DNA of 64,000 nt from an uncultured Flavobacteriales bacterium (GTDB lineage: Bacteria > Bacteroidota > Bacteroidia > Flavobacteriales_G > Salibacteraceae): the NCBI GenBank assembly GCA_937121175.1, contig CAKZKD010000003.1, positions 124,001 through 188,000 on the forward strand, written 5' to 3'. The notes below the pieces were generated by a model. That model did no database searches. It saw nothing but the letters and a program-made list of their open reading frames with translations, and was not told the DNA's origin. A program made the position numbers and the translations under genes. Positions 1-12,800 of this stretch are shown one piece after another. Positions within the stretch are counted from its first letter, which is position 1; each line of letters opens with the position of its first letter.

Positions 1-1343
1 GCAATTGCATTTTCCATTGGATGACTTCCTTTGTTGAAGCGTTCAATGTGTTTTTTTGGAATCGAATAAGGATGATGAGACGATAACGTGAAAATCCCAG
101 AAAAGAAAGGTTCTTTAAATCCATTTAATGTATTGATAAAATAGTCAAAGTACGGTTCATCATAGATACCCCATGTTCCGTCAAAATCATTTTGGTTTGG
201 ATATTCGTTAAATCCAAAATATAAATCAAAGTCGCTGGATAAAATATAAGAATCAAAGCTCATGGTACCATTTCTGCCTCCATGAAAAAAACTTGTGTGA
301 TAACCAAAGGGTTTCAGATAGGTTGCAAAGCTGTTTAGCTTATTGCCTCCATAGATTCCAGTAATTATTGGGTGCTCACTTAGTGATGGCACTCCCGAGT
401 AAATGCTTGGAATTCCTTCAATTGATTTTTTACCATTCGCAAAGCAATTTTCAAAGCTCAGAGATTTCCTTTTAAGGCTATTAAAAAAGGGAGATAAATA
501 GCTCTTGTTTTCAGAACGAATGAATTCATTAGAGAAACTTTCAAGAGTAATTACAATTACATTTTTGTTTTGGAAAGTATCAGTAGGAGTGGGTTTATGA
601 ATAGGAGTGAAATATGAAGTTAGCTTTTCATCCGGGTAATAGCTTAGCTCCTCAAGGGCCGGTTTTCCAAGTGTTTTTATAAAAGTGAACGGAGTATTGA
701 GTACTAGAGGAATGTTTTGGGGTTTTGTATCTAGGGTTGCATCAATTATTTTTAACGGAATAAGTTGGATTCCTCCACGTGCCATGAGAACAAAGTTTCC
801 TAAGATTAAAATGGTAAGTAGCAGATTAATTAACTTAGTACCTTTTGAAAACTCCTCTGTATTTAGGTCATTAGTTGAGAATAACACTTTCGAAACCGCA
901 TATATTACCAAAGCAGCAACAAAAAATAAATACCAAAAGTCAATTAAAAATTGTGGAATTAATGGCCAGATATCTCCGCCGTCTGTAAAAAAATGCGAAA
1001 CCTCTGCCGTGGTTCTTGTTAGTGTAAATTGAAAGTATTTAAAATCTATAACCGAAAGTAATATAGATAGCACGGCACCCGCAAGTAGGAAGAAGGATTG
1101 GCTTTTTTTTATGAAAGAATTGTCCCACCAAATACCGATGATGCTAATAATGTGAAAAGGTAAAAACCAAAGTGCAATTGCTACTGCGTCAAACTTTAAG
1201 CCCGTAATAAAATCGGTAATTAATACATCGTCAAAAAAGCTCCAATTGAAAATTAAAAAGAGTAGGCGAAGCAAACTGTATAGGACGAACATAAGAGCAA
1301 CTCTTATGAAATATTGGATTATTCTTATGTCCACTGAAAACAT
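1..1343 (-). CDS. LTA synthase-like sulfatase-family membrane protein (3' end truncated by window edge)
   Basis: Not in the supplied ORF track because it runs off the window. Reverse-strand reading from ATG at 1343 gives MFSVDIRIIQYFIRVALMFVLYSLLRLLFLIFNWSFFDD... (TM-rich N-terminus) and later ...FFHGGRNGTMSFDSYILSSDFD...FFSGIFTLSSHHPYSIPKK..., typical of LtaS/MdoB-like sulfatases. Confidence 0.85.
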   Translation of the reverse strand, partial: MFSVDIRIIQYFIRVALMFVLYSLLRLLFLIFNWSFFDDVLITDFITGLKFDAVAIALWFLPFHIISIIGIWWDNSFIKKSQSFFLLAGAVLSILLSVIDFKYFQFTLTRTTAEVSHFFTDGGDIWPLIPQFLIDFWYLFFVAALVIYAVSKVLFSTNDLNTEEFSKGTKLINLLLTILILGNFVLMARGGIQLIPLKIIDATLDTKPQNIPLVLNTPFTFIKTLGKPALEELSYYPDEKLTSYFTPIHKPTPTDTFQNKNVIVITLESFSNEFIRSENKSYLSPFFNSLKRKSLSFENCFANGKKSIEGIPSIYSGVPSLSEHPIITGIYGGNKLNSFATYLKPFGYHTSFFHGGRNGTMSFDSYILSSDFDLYFGFNEYPNQNDFDGTWGIYDEPYFDYFINTLNGFKEPFFSGIFTLSSHHPYSIPKKHIERFNKGSHPMENAI

Positions 1344-1480
1344 TGCCAACAAATTTAGTACAATGGTTATGCGCGCAATCTTTCATATTAATTTCTATTA
1401 AACATAATGGTTAAAAAAAACAGAAATTCACTGTTTTTCTTGGTGAGTTGAAACGTTACATTTGGCGAAAATCACACAAC

Positions 1481-3457
1481 ATGAATTTTGACCCAAAGGC
1501 ACTTACAAAAGAAGAGCTAAAGTCATTTTATAACAGAATTATTTTGCCTCGAGTCATAGAAGAAAAGATGCTTCTATTGTTGAGACAAGGCAAAATATCA
1601 AAATGGTTTAGTGGCTGGGGGCAAGAGGCTATTTCCGTAGGTGCAACATTGGCTATGGAATCTGACGAGGTAATTTTACCCATGCACCGAAATCTGGGAA
1701 TTTTTACTACCAGAGATATTCCCTTAAAAAGACTTTTTGCTCAATTTCAAGGAAAAGCTGAAGGTTATACGAAAGGAAGGGACCGGTCTTTTCATTTTGG
1801 TGCCATGGAGTATAATTTGGTTGGTATGATTTCTCACCTAGGCCCCCAATTGGGTATTGCAGATGGAATAGGACTCGCAAATAAAATTGATAAAAACCCA
1901 AAAGCTACATTGGTAATTTCTGGCGATGGTGGCGCGAGTGAAGGTGATTTTCACGAGGCATTAAACGTAGCTTCTGTTTGGCAATTACCCGTTATTTTTC
2001 TTATTGAAAGTAATCATTGGGGCTTAAGCACACCAAGCTCAGAACAATTCAATTTTGAAAGTTTTACCGCTAAAGGTCCAGCATACGGAATGGATGCTGT
2101 TTCTTGTGATGGCAATAATTTACTTGAGGTTTACCATACGGTAAAAACTGCCGCCGATAAAATAAGAAAGCAGCCGCAACCCATTCTAATAGAATGTAAA
2201 ACCTTCAGAATAAGGGGGCATGAAGAGGCAAGCGGAACGAAGTACTACCCCGAAGGATTGGTTGATAATTGGGAGGAAAACGATCCTATTTTAAATTTTG
2301 AGAATTGGTTGTTGGCTCAAAAAATTATAGATGAAGGATACAAAGAGCAAGTGCGGTTAGATTTTACATTGAAAGTAAAACAAGCTGTTGAAGCAGCAGA
2401 TGCATTGCCAGCTATCGAATTTGATGAGAGCACTGAGTTAGAAGATTTATTTCGGTATCACGAACAAGAGGTCAAACCTGCAACTGACAAATCTGAAGAA
2501 ATGCGGCTGATAGATGCAGTGCACAATGGTTTGAATCATGCCATGAAAAAGCATTCTGATTTAGTGCTAATGGGGCAGGACATCGCTGAATACGGTGGAG
2601 TCTTTAAAGCAACTGAAGGTTTTGTGGAAGAATTCGGAAAAGACCGAGTTCGAAATACACCACTTTGTGAATCAGCGATTCTAGGAGCTGCTTTAGGTTT
2701 ATCTATTTCTGGAAAAAAGGCAATGGTAGAAATGCAGTTTGCTGATTTTGTTACTTGCGGGTTTAATCAAATAATCAACAACCTCGCTAAAATTCACTGG
2801 CGTTGGGGCCAAAATGCCGATGTGGTGGTGCGCATGCCAACAGGAGCTGGTGTGGCGGCTGGCCCATTTCATTCGCAAAGTAACGAGGCGTGGTTTGTTC
2901 ATACGCCTGGACTTAAAGTAGTTTACCCTGCATTTCCTGAAGAAGCTAAAGGGTTGCTATTGGCTGCTTTTGAAGACCCCAATCCAGTATTGTTTTTTGA
3001 ACATAAAGCACTTTATCGAAGTACCAAAGAAGACGTTCCAACCGATTATTATACCGATGAAATTGGAAAAGCCAAAGTGCAACAAGTAGGAAGTAAGATT
3101 ACCCTAATTACCTACGGAATGGGCGTTCATTGGGCTTTGGAAGAAAGTAAAAACTTTGCTGAAGACTGCATTGAAATTATCAACCTACGAACTTTAGCTC
3201 CCTTAGATTGGAATACTATAGAATCCTCGGTTGCAAAAACTGGAAGAGTTTTAGTGCTTCATGAAGATTGCCAGCTCGGTGGAGTAGGGGCTGAAATTGC
3301 TGCTCAAATAGCAGAAAAATGTTTCAAGCACCTTGATGCTCCGGTTGCCCGGTTAGGAAGCTTGGACACACCGGTTCCATTTGCTGTTGACCTAGAAAAT
3401 GGTTTCTTAGCAAAAAGTAAGTTGAATGAAAAGCTTAGTGTTTTACTGAGTTTTTAA
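1481..3457 (+). CDS. 2-oxoacid (branched-chain/pyruvate-type) dehydrogenase E1, alpha and beta subunits fused
   Basis: ORF 1448-3457. TPP motif GDGGASEGDFHEALN in the alpha half; E1-beta half with ATEGF...RVRNTPLCESAILGAALG and PNPVLFFEHKALYR. ATG at 1481 preferred over the TTG at 1448. Confidence 0.9.
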   Translation: MNFDPKALTKEELKSFYNRIILPRVIEEKMLLLLRQGKISKWFSGWGQEAISVGATLAMESDEVILPMHRNLGIFTTRDIPLKRLFAQFQGKAEGYTKGRDRSFHFGAMEYNLVGMISHLGPQLGIADGIGLANKIDKNPKATLVISGDGGASEGDFHEALNVASVWQLPVIFLIESNHWGLSTPSSEQFNFESFTAKGPAYGMDAVSCDGNNLLEVYHTVKTAADKIRKQPQPILIECKTFRIRGHEEASGTKYYPEGLVDNWEENDPILNFENWLLAQKIIDEGYKEQVRLDFTLKVKQAVEAADALPAIEFDESTELEDLFRYHEQEVKPATDKSEEMRLIDAVHNGLNHAMKKHSDLVLMGQDIAEYGGVFKATEGFVEEFGKDRVRNTPLCESAILGAALGLSISGKKAMVEMQFADFVTCGFNQIINNLAKIHWRWGQNADVVVRMPTGAGVAAGPFHSQSNEAWFVHTPGLKVVYPAFPEEAKGLLLAAFEDPNPVLFFEHKALYRSTKEDVPTDYYTDEIGKAKVQQVGSKITLITYGMGVHWALEESKNFAEDCIEIINLRTLAPLDWNTIESSVAKTGRVLVLHEDCQLGGVGAEIAAQIAEKCFKHLDAPVARLGSLDTPVPFAVDLENGFLAKSKLNEKLSVLLSF

Positions 3458-3891
3458 TTCGTAACACCAAACCCTCCGCAACTAGTATTTACATTGCGTA
3501 ATATTTTGCCTTACTAGTCATTCTGAATTTGTAAGTCCAATAAATAGATAGGTTTCAGGTTGTCATAATTATCCGCTAGCTTATTGAGATCTTGAAAATA
3601 AATTCAGCTTTACCTCATGATTGATAATTTGTTTCTGCTTGAACCTAATTTTAGGTAAGCCACTTTTCAATTATTTCCTTTGTAACAAAAATCCTGTCGG
3701 TTCTACTTTATCGGATTCAGATAAATTGTCGTTTAATTCGTAATTATTAATCTTAATCCAATGAGTTTTGATTGTTAGTCATACGCAATTCCGCATTCTC
3801 ATTGAATGCTGAACAAATTTGAAAGACCTAATGATATTAACAATTTTTTGTTCATATTTGAGGGTTATTACAAAACCCAAAAATTATTAAA

Positions 3892-6800
3892 ATGAAGAAT
3901 CTGTATCAGTTGTTTCTTATTGTCGCTAGTTTAGCGGTATCAATTCAAGTTAACGCCCAATCTTTTTCCTACGATTTAACAAAATCTGCTTTAAATGTTG
4001 GTAATCCCGGTTTGAGAGGAACTACAGCAGATAACACGAGTACAGGGTCCACAATTATCCATCAGGAAAATGCCGGTGGAGGAAATACTACTAACGCTTG
4101 GTCTGGTGTTGTCAATATTCCATTTCCATTTTCTTTCTACGGAAGTCCAGTTTCAAACTTTTGTGTTTCTAAGAACGGGCTATTAACATTCAAAACTTCG
4201 TTAGCAGGAACAACTGTGGCAACGGCTCTGAATACAAATCAAGCTTTACCAAGCGCATCTGTGCCAGATTCTACGATAGCTTATTTTTGGGAAGATTTTG
4301 CAACGTCAGCCTTAGGCACTAATGATGATGTTCACATGTACACTCTTGGTTTTGCGCCCAATCGGGAATTGTTTATCCACAACTTTAGCTATAAAATGGG
4401 TACTTCGTCATTCAATTATTTCGCTGTGGTCTTACAAGAGACTACAAATAGAATATACATTGTCGACCAAAACTTTAAGAGTACAAATATTACAGCAACT
4501 GTAGGTGCTCAGTTAAACTCAACAACTGCGGTACAATTTACTTCAGGTTTGAACAGTACTGCAGGTTCTCCTAATATAGTATTCGGTGCAGGAAACCAAG
4601 TCGCTACAGATAACGAATACTATATTTTAACTCAGAAACAGTTAGTTAATAACAATTTAAAATTGGTTGACGTATATGCGAACGACTACTGTAATGGTTC
4701 AGATACTTTAAGAGCAATTGTTAAAAATGATGGAACGAACACAGTTTCTACCTACAATATCGGAGGTAATATAGCTTCCACTAATTTTACTCCGGCACAA
4801 TATACTTCTGCAATTGCAGCAGGTGCTACAGACACTGTAATTGTTGGTACGTACAATTTTGTTGCAGGCAATATCGCTAATGCGAACTTTTACACGTACA
4901 ATCCTAATAATGTAATTGATGCAGTCCCAGGTGATGATACATTAGGTGGGATGTACGGTGGATTAACTGGTACTTATACTGTGGGAGGAACTAGCCCTGA
5001 TTATATTGATTTGAATGCCGCTGTTAATTCATTGGAGAATAACTCATTATGTGGGGTAATAACTCTCCATATTAGACAAGGAACTTATTCTGCTCTTGAT
5101 GTAAAGCAATTTCCAGATGCATCAGCTATTAAATCAGTATCCTTTAGACCTGACCCTTCTAACACAGCTGATGTAATTATACGCAGTAGCGGGGACGCAT
5201 TGATACTAGACGGGGCAAATTTCGTAAGCTTTACTGGGCTGACTATCGAAACTACATCAGCCTCTAACAATGCTATTGAAATTAAGGGCTTAACGGAGAA
5301 TATTACCCTTGATAGTAACAAGATTATTGCCTCTGCATCTCCAAGTTCAACAACTTCTACAAATTCAGCCGTTATCTACAATCTATCAGGAGCAGCAAAC
5401 AAGGCTACAAATTTAAAAATCACGAATAATGAAATTTTAAATGGATCTTATGGGATTTACGCATATGGTGGTGCAACCACTGACTTAAAGTTGGGAACAG
5501 AGATTAATAATAATGAAATAACGAATTATACCTACCGAGGTGCAATGGTTTATTACACTGATGGAGCACAAATAAAGAATAACTACATACGGCATAAGGC
5601 GAATAGTTATACCGGGCCTTCTGGTATTTATGTTGCCTATTTGGATAAAGGGGAAATCTCTGGAAATGATATTTTGGTAACTGGAACAACAAACAGTTAT
5701 GGAATTTATATGTCGAACACTGATGGTACAGCTGGTGCTCCAGTTCAGGTTCATAACAATATGTTGAGTTTACCGAATGCCTCTACAAGTACCAGCAACA
5801 ATGGAATGTATATTACCAGCTCCACTTATGTAAAAGCATTTCACAACAGTGTTTACACTAAAACAACTTCCACAAGCACCTCTGCTGAAGCAGTTTATTT
5901 TTATGCCACAACAGGTAGTGAGTTTAGAAACAATGCGGTTGTTAATGACGGTACAGGACGTGCTTACTCCGTAAGCACAACTCCAACTAGAAGTAATAAT
6001 GCGTGGTTTACGCAGAATGCAACAACAGGAAACCAAGCAGTCGATGCTACCTCAGTTAATGTTAATGCCAACTTTTTTAATCCTTCTACTGGCGATTTGC
6101 ATGTAAATACAGCTGGGCTTAATGATGCGGGCACGCCAATCGCAACGGTTACTACCGACATTGATGGAGATGCACGAAGTGCAACAACTCCGGATATTGG
6201 TGCAGATGAATTTATTATTATCACCAGAGATGCTGCGGTAACAGAAGTCGCAAACCAAGTATTCTGTACAGGTGCAAATGATGTATTTGCAAAAGTAAAA
6301 AACCTAGGAATCAATACATTGACCAGTTTGTCAGTAGGTTGGGGTGTGTCAACTAATGGTGGTTCACCAGTTGCTCAGACTAATTTGGTTTTAACTGGAA
6401 TTAATTTAGCTCCCGGTGAAGATTCTTTGGTAAACCTAGGAAGCTTCTCATTTGCTTCAGGCAACTCTTATAGCATTTCTGCTTATTCATTTTCGCCTAA
6501 CGGATTAGGCGATCAGAAATTTGCAAATGATACTGCAAATACTTCTGGTTTGGAAACTAGTTTGCAAGGATCTTTTACGGTAGGTGGGACATCACCGGAC
6601 TACCCTACTATTGACAGTGCATTGTCTAATTTAAATTCAAAAGGAATTTGTGGTCATACAACTTTACTAATTCGTCAAGGTACCTATCCTAAGTTAATTG
6701 TGAATAGTATTAATGGAGCTAGTGCAACAAGTATTTTAACTATTCGTCCAGACCCTGCAAATACATCAGACGCCATTATTCGTACTACCTCCGGAGATGC

Positions 6801-9800
6801 TTTGTGGCTTATTGGATCTAAGTTCATTACTTTCAAGGGATTGACCATCGAAACAACTGCTACTTCAGGTAATGCAGTTCAAATTTCAGGACTAACGGAA
6901 AATATTACCTTGGACAGCAATAAACTAATTGCATCTGCATCGCCTAGTTCCACAACTTCGACTAACTCAGCAGTAATCTACAATTTTACTGGAGCAGCAA
7001 ACAAGGCAACAAACTTAAAAATCACGAACAATGAAATCCTAAATGGTTCATACTCAATTTATACCTATGGTGGTGGAACAACTGATTTACAAGCAGGTAC
7101 TGAAATTAGTAATAATGAAATAACTAATTATACCTATAGAGGGGTAATGGTTTATTACACGGACGGAGCACAAATAAAGAATAACTACATTCGTCATAAG
7201 TCAAACAGTTATACTGTTCCAGCGGGAATTTATACTCAATACTTGGATAAGGGTGAAATTTCTGGTAATGATGTTTTGGTAACTGGAACCACTAATAGTT
7301 ATGGAATTTACATGACCAACAGCGACGGTACTGCAGGTGACCCAGTTCAGATTCATAATAACATGTTGAGTTTACCAAACGCCTCTACAAGTACCAGTAA
7401 TAATGGAATGTATATTACTGGAACACACGTCAAGGCTTTCCACAACAGTGTTTACACTAAAACTACGTCCACTAGTACCTCTGCGGAAGCCGTATATTTT
7501 TATGCGACTACAGGTAGTGAGTTTAGAAACAATGCCGTGGTTAATGATGGAACAGGTCGTGCATATTCGGCCAGTGGTACTCCAACCAGAAGCAATAATG
7601 CTTGGTTTACACAAAATGCAACTTTAGGAAACCCAACTGTGGATGGTACATCAATAAATGTAAACCCAAACTTTTTTGATCCATCAATTGGCGATTTGCA
7701 CGTTAACTCTCAACCTTTGAAAGGTGCTGGTACACCAATAGCTTCTGTTACAACTGATATTGACGGAGACGCGAGAAATGCAACAACGCCAGATATTGGT
7801 GCTGATGAGTTTATTCTTATTAGTAGAGATGCAGGTGTTACAGAGGTTGCAAATCAAGTACTTTGTGTTGGAGCAAACGATGTTTTTGCTACTGTCAAGA
7901 ACCTTGGCATTGATACCCTTACCAGTTTATCTGTTGGTTGGACAGTAGCAACTAATAGTGCCGCTGCAGTTTCACAAACGAATCTGGTTCTAACAGGAAT
8001 AAATTTATTGCCTGGAGTTGACACTGTTGTTAGCCTTGGTAGCTTCACTTTTGCTGCCGGGAATACGTATGCATTTTCTGCCTATTCATTCTCACCTAAC
8101 GGGTTTGCTGATCAAAAATTAGAAAATGATACTGCTTCAATGAGTGGACTGAAAACCGGTATTTCTGGAACATTTACAGTTGGTGGAACTTCGCCAGATT
8201 TTGCCACCTTGAACTTGGCGGTTTCTGCCTTGGATAATGGAATTTGTGGGCCAGTTACATTTAATGTGAGACAAGGAACATACAACGAGCAAGTAAGTAT
8301 TTCTAACGTTAACGGTGGGGCTATGAGTTGGGTGACTTTTCAAGGAGACCCGGCAAATACGGCTGATGCACACATTAGTTTTGGTAGCGACAATGTTTGG
8401 AAAATCACAAACAGTTCGTACATTAGACTGGATGGTCTTAGTCTTGAAATGACTGGATTGGCAAATGTTCTTGAGTTCTCTGGAATGAACAACCACATTA
8501 CATTAAATGACAATAAGTTTGAGGGTTATAACACCACAACAAATAGTACTAATTATCATATAATTTATGACCCTAGTGGTGCAACAAATATGATAGATAA
8601 TATCACCATCACAAATAACGAAATTGTGAATGGAGCTTATGGTGTTTATATGAATGGAACCAGCACTACTGTGCAACAAGATTCTATAATAATAACTGGA
8701 AATGATTTTGTTGAACACGGTGAAGGAGGCGTTTATCTATATTACGCTAAGAATAGCTTAATCGATAATAACGATTTGTCTAGTAGAGCAGGGTTGTCAA
8801 GTTCCTATGGAATCTATGCTTATTATGCTGCAACAACAGATATTACCAACAATACTATTATGTTGCGTAGTTCAACAACTTCTTATGGAAATGGTCTTTA
8901 TATGTCCAACTGTAGAGGTACCGCAGGAAACCGATCTTTGGTTGCTAATAATATGGTAGCCATGATGGATCCATCGACAAATAGTACACACAGAAATTAT
9001 TTCTCGGGATGTAATTATAACGACATTGTAAATAATAGTTTTTATGCTCGAAGGAATTCTACCAGCACAATTGGTGGAGCAGTTTACCTTACAAGCGGAA
9101 CAAACCTAACTTTCCAGAACAACTCTATTTATAATAATGGCGATGGTTACGCTTTGGATTTGGCTACTACAGCTGGTCATACTAGAGATTACAACAATGT
9201 ATTTTCGACAGGAACAAACGGCCACGTAACAGGTGGAACGATTGGAACAAATTCAATTTCACTTGACCCTGTTTATGTTAATAATGCTTCGCCCACGACA
9301 GTTGATCTACACGCTGCCAGCGCAGTGCTTGACGGTCTAGGTACCCCTTTAGCTTTCGTTACGGAAGACATTGACGGTGATACCAGAAATGCAACAACTC
9401 CTGATATTGGCGCAGATGAATTTAACGCTTCTAAGGATGTAAGAATCAGCAATTATACGTTGCCAAGCGGACCTTGCTATAGTGATGCGGATACAGTGTG
9501 GATCGAACTTAAAAATGCTGGAATTTTTACGTTAGACTTCAGTGTTGATAACTTTACGGGATACTACAACGTTAGCAATGCTAGTAGCCAATCAGGTTCT
9601 CGGGTTTATAATAGCGGTACTTTGGCAGCAGGAGCGACTGTAACGGATTACATAATTTTAGATTTTTCTAACAGAAATACGCACGATATAGAACTTTTCT
9701 TAAGTTCAACTTGGGATGCGGATAATTCAAATGATACTGTACGGGTTTCATTAGAAGTGACTAAACCCGATGTTCCTAATATTGCAAACAATACTTTTTG

Positions 9801-12800
9801 TGATGGAGATTCATTAAATTTTGCAGCTAGTATCGCTGGCGGGGTGAATTATTCTTGGTACTCAGATTCGTTACTGACCTCTTCAGTTGGTTCTGGTGCA
9901 ATGATAAACTTAGGGTTTGCCTCGAGCTCAACTCCAGATTACTGGGTAACTGCAACAGGGTCTAATGGATGTGAAGGATTATCAACTAAGGTAACTTCAA
10001 CTGTAAATGCTTTACCTACAGTTAGTTTTGCTAGTGTGGGCAACGTTTGCGAGTCAAATAGCTCCATTTCATTGTCCGCAACTCCTTCGGGTGGTACGTT
10101 CTCAGGAACTGGAGTTTCTGGTTCTTCGGCTAATGCAGGAAGTATGTCAACAGGAAATAATGTACTTACCTATACTTATACCGATGGTAATTCATGTACA
10201 AACTCAGATACGTCGTTAGCAATTGTAAATTTGAATCCAACGGTGAATGCAACATTCACGAATTTAACTTCCTGTACAGTTGACAATGCTTCAATTTCTA
10301 TCTCGGCAAGTGGTGGAACAGGAACTTACACCTATTCAAATAATGCTGGTTCTAGTTTCCAGTCTTCTAATTCGTTTACAGGTTTAGGTTCTGGCTCATA
10401 CACGGTTGTAGTGAACGATGGAGTTTGTGAAGTAACAGATTCAATATACACTGCAGCTGCGCCATCTGCTCCTCCTTCGCCTAGTGCGTCAAATGGTGGA
10501 ACGTATTGTGATGGTGCTACTCTTAATAACCTAACGGGTGCATTTGGTACTGGTGGTGGAGCTGGATCTCTTAAATGGTTTACAGATGGTGCATTTACTC
10601 AGTCTGTTGGAACAGGAACAAGTGTTGCTCCATTAGATTCTATTGGTACCATTGTTTATTTTGTAATTGAAGAGGATGCAGGCTGTAAGTCTGCAGCTGA
10701 TACGGTTTCAGTAACTATCGATACGGTACCTGTTGTGAATCACCCTGCTGTGTCAGCAATTTGTGACAACGAAGCTCCAATAAGTTTAACCGGTGGTTCT
10801 CCAACTGGTGGTGCGTACTCAGGAACTGGTGTTTCTGGGAGTTCTTTTGATCCTTCAGTTGCTACAGCAGGAAATCACAATATAGTTTATACATATACAG
10901 ATGGAAATAACTGTAGCGAAGACGATACCATTACTATTACAGTAAATGGAAGTACAGCTGTTTCTCTTTCGGCTCTGTCAAATACTTGCGACAACGCTTC
11001 CGCTGTTGCTTTAACCGGCACTCCGACAGGTGGTACCTTCACTGGAACTGGAGTTAGTGGGTCAAACTTTAATCCTACTACTGCTGGAGCTAATACGCAT
11101 TCCGTTATATATTCATTTACAAATACTGATAACTGTACAACAACTGATACCCAAAGTGTGGTGGTGAATTCAGCTCCTTCAGTAAGTATAAGTTCAATTG
11201 CTGCTGCTTGTCTTGATGCAAGCCCTATTGCCTTGTCTGGTTTGCCTACAGGAACTGGAGGGATATTTAGTGGTGCTGGTGTTAGCGGTTCATCATTATC
11301 GCCTACCATGGCAACAGCCGGAACACATTCTATTACATATTCATATACTGATGCAAATAGTTGTACAGATTCAGCTTCTACTAATGCGGTTGTAAATGCG
11401 TTACCAGTTGTAACAGCAAGTGCATTAAGTAATATTTGTGGAAATGATGCTGCAATGACACTATCTAATGGTAGTGCCACACCAGCAGGAGGAACTGGAA
11501 CGTATGTAGGTTCTGGTGTAACTAGTGGAGTGTTTAATCCTTCTAGTGTAACTTCTGGGGCAACATATTCTTTAGGATATGCTTACGTTGATTTGAACGG
11601 ATGTACGGATACTGATTTTGCTAGCATTTTTGTTGATACCGTGCCTACAGTGACTGCTAGTGCGATTGCAGATATGTGTGCAGATACTGCAGATTTTGCT
11701 CTGTCTAACGGTTTACCGGCAGGTGGGTCTTATCTTGGTACTAATGTTACTGCTGGGAGTTTCTCTGCTGGCTCAGCCGGTGCTGGGGCTGCAACTGTAA
11801 ATTACAGTTTCGCAGACTTAAACGGTTGTGCTGATACAGCAACTTTCACTATTACTGTTAAAGCACTTCCTGTTGTTTCATTCACTAACCCTGCAAATGT
11901 GTGTGCAAACGATACAGCTTTTGGTCTTTCTAGTGGAACACCAGTAGGAGGAACATATTCAGGAACAGTTGTTACCGCTGGTAGAGTTAATCCAGCAGCA
12001 ATTGGTTCAGGTTCATACAATTTGCGGTACGATTTCACGAATACTCAAGGGTGTAAGAATTCGGATACGGCAGTTATCGTAGTCGATACGGTTCCAGTGG
12101 TAACATCAACGGCAATTTCTAATGCTTGCGATGGGGATGCTTCAATTACGTTAAGCTTTGGACTGCCATCAGGCGGAGTTTATTCACTGAATGGAACTAC
12201 ACTTTCAAGTTATGCACCTACTGCAGCTACAGTGGATACCATTATGTATGTATTTACAGATGGTAATGGTTGTTCAGACATGACAACAGAAACGATTACT
12301 GTAAATGCTTTGCCTACCGTAACCTTATCTGCTTTAAGTGCGGTATGTGCAAACACGCCTTCTTTCAGTCTTTCAGGAGGCGCGCCAACAGGCGGAACAT
12401 ATTCAGGTACGGGCGTAGCAGCAGGTTCGTTTGACGGAAGTACAGCGACAGCAGGAACTTACAAAATCACTTATGAATTCACAGATGCAAACAACTGTGT
12501 GAATATCGATACTCAGAACATTGTTGTAAATACAGTTGATGCCGCAAGTCTTACATTAATGACAGGAATTTGTAGCAACGATACGGTTCAAGCTTTAACT
12601 GGTGGTTTACCTGCAGGTGGTGTTTACAGTGGTTCAGCTGTAAACGGAAATGGCGAAATCGATCCATTATTAGCTACTTCATCTAATGTTTCGGTTACGT
12701 ACACATTTACGAATGCTAACAATTGTGTTGACTCTGCATCTCAAATGGTAATGATTGTTGCACCTCCGGTTTTCTCTATTACTGGAGAAAAAGAAGGTTG

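Noticed and set aside
685-1032. 115-aa plus-strand ORF
   Set aside because: Antisense to the truncated LTA-synthase-like sulfatase gene, which reads through cleanly on the minus strand with family motifs.
4969-8166. Possible mobile-element duplication for the 1599-bp units
   Set aside because: Boundaries are in frame with domain ends, with no inverted terminal repeats, target-site duplications or transposase; better explained as intragenic duplication.
5085-12038. Antisense and out-of-frame ORFs inside 3892-13275 (e.g. 5964-6314, 8137-8496, 10887-11480)
   Set aside because: Arise from the repetitive, stop-poor composition of the long coding frame; no signal or domain in their translations, and some recur simply because the unit is duplicated.
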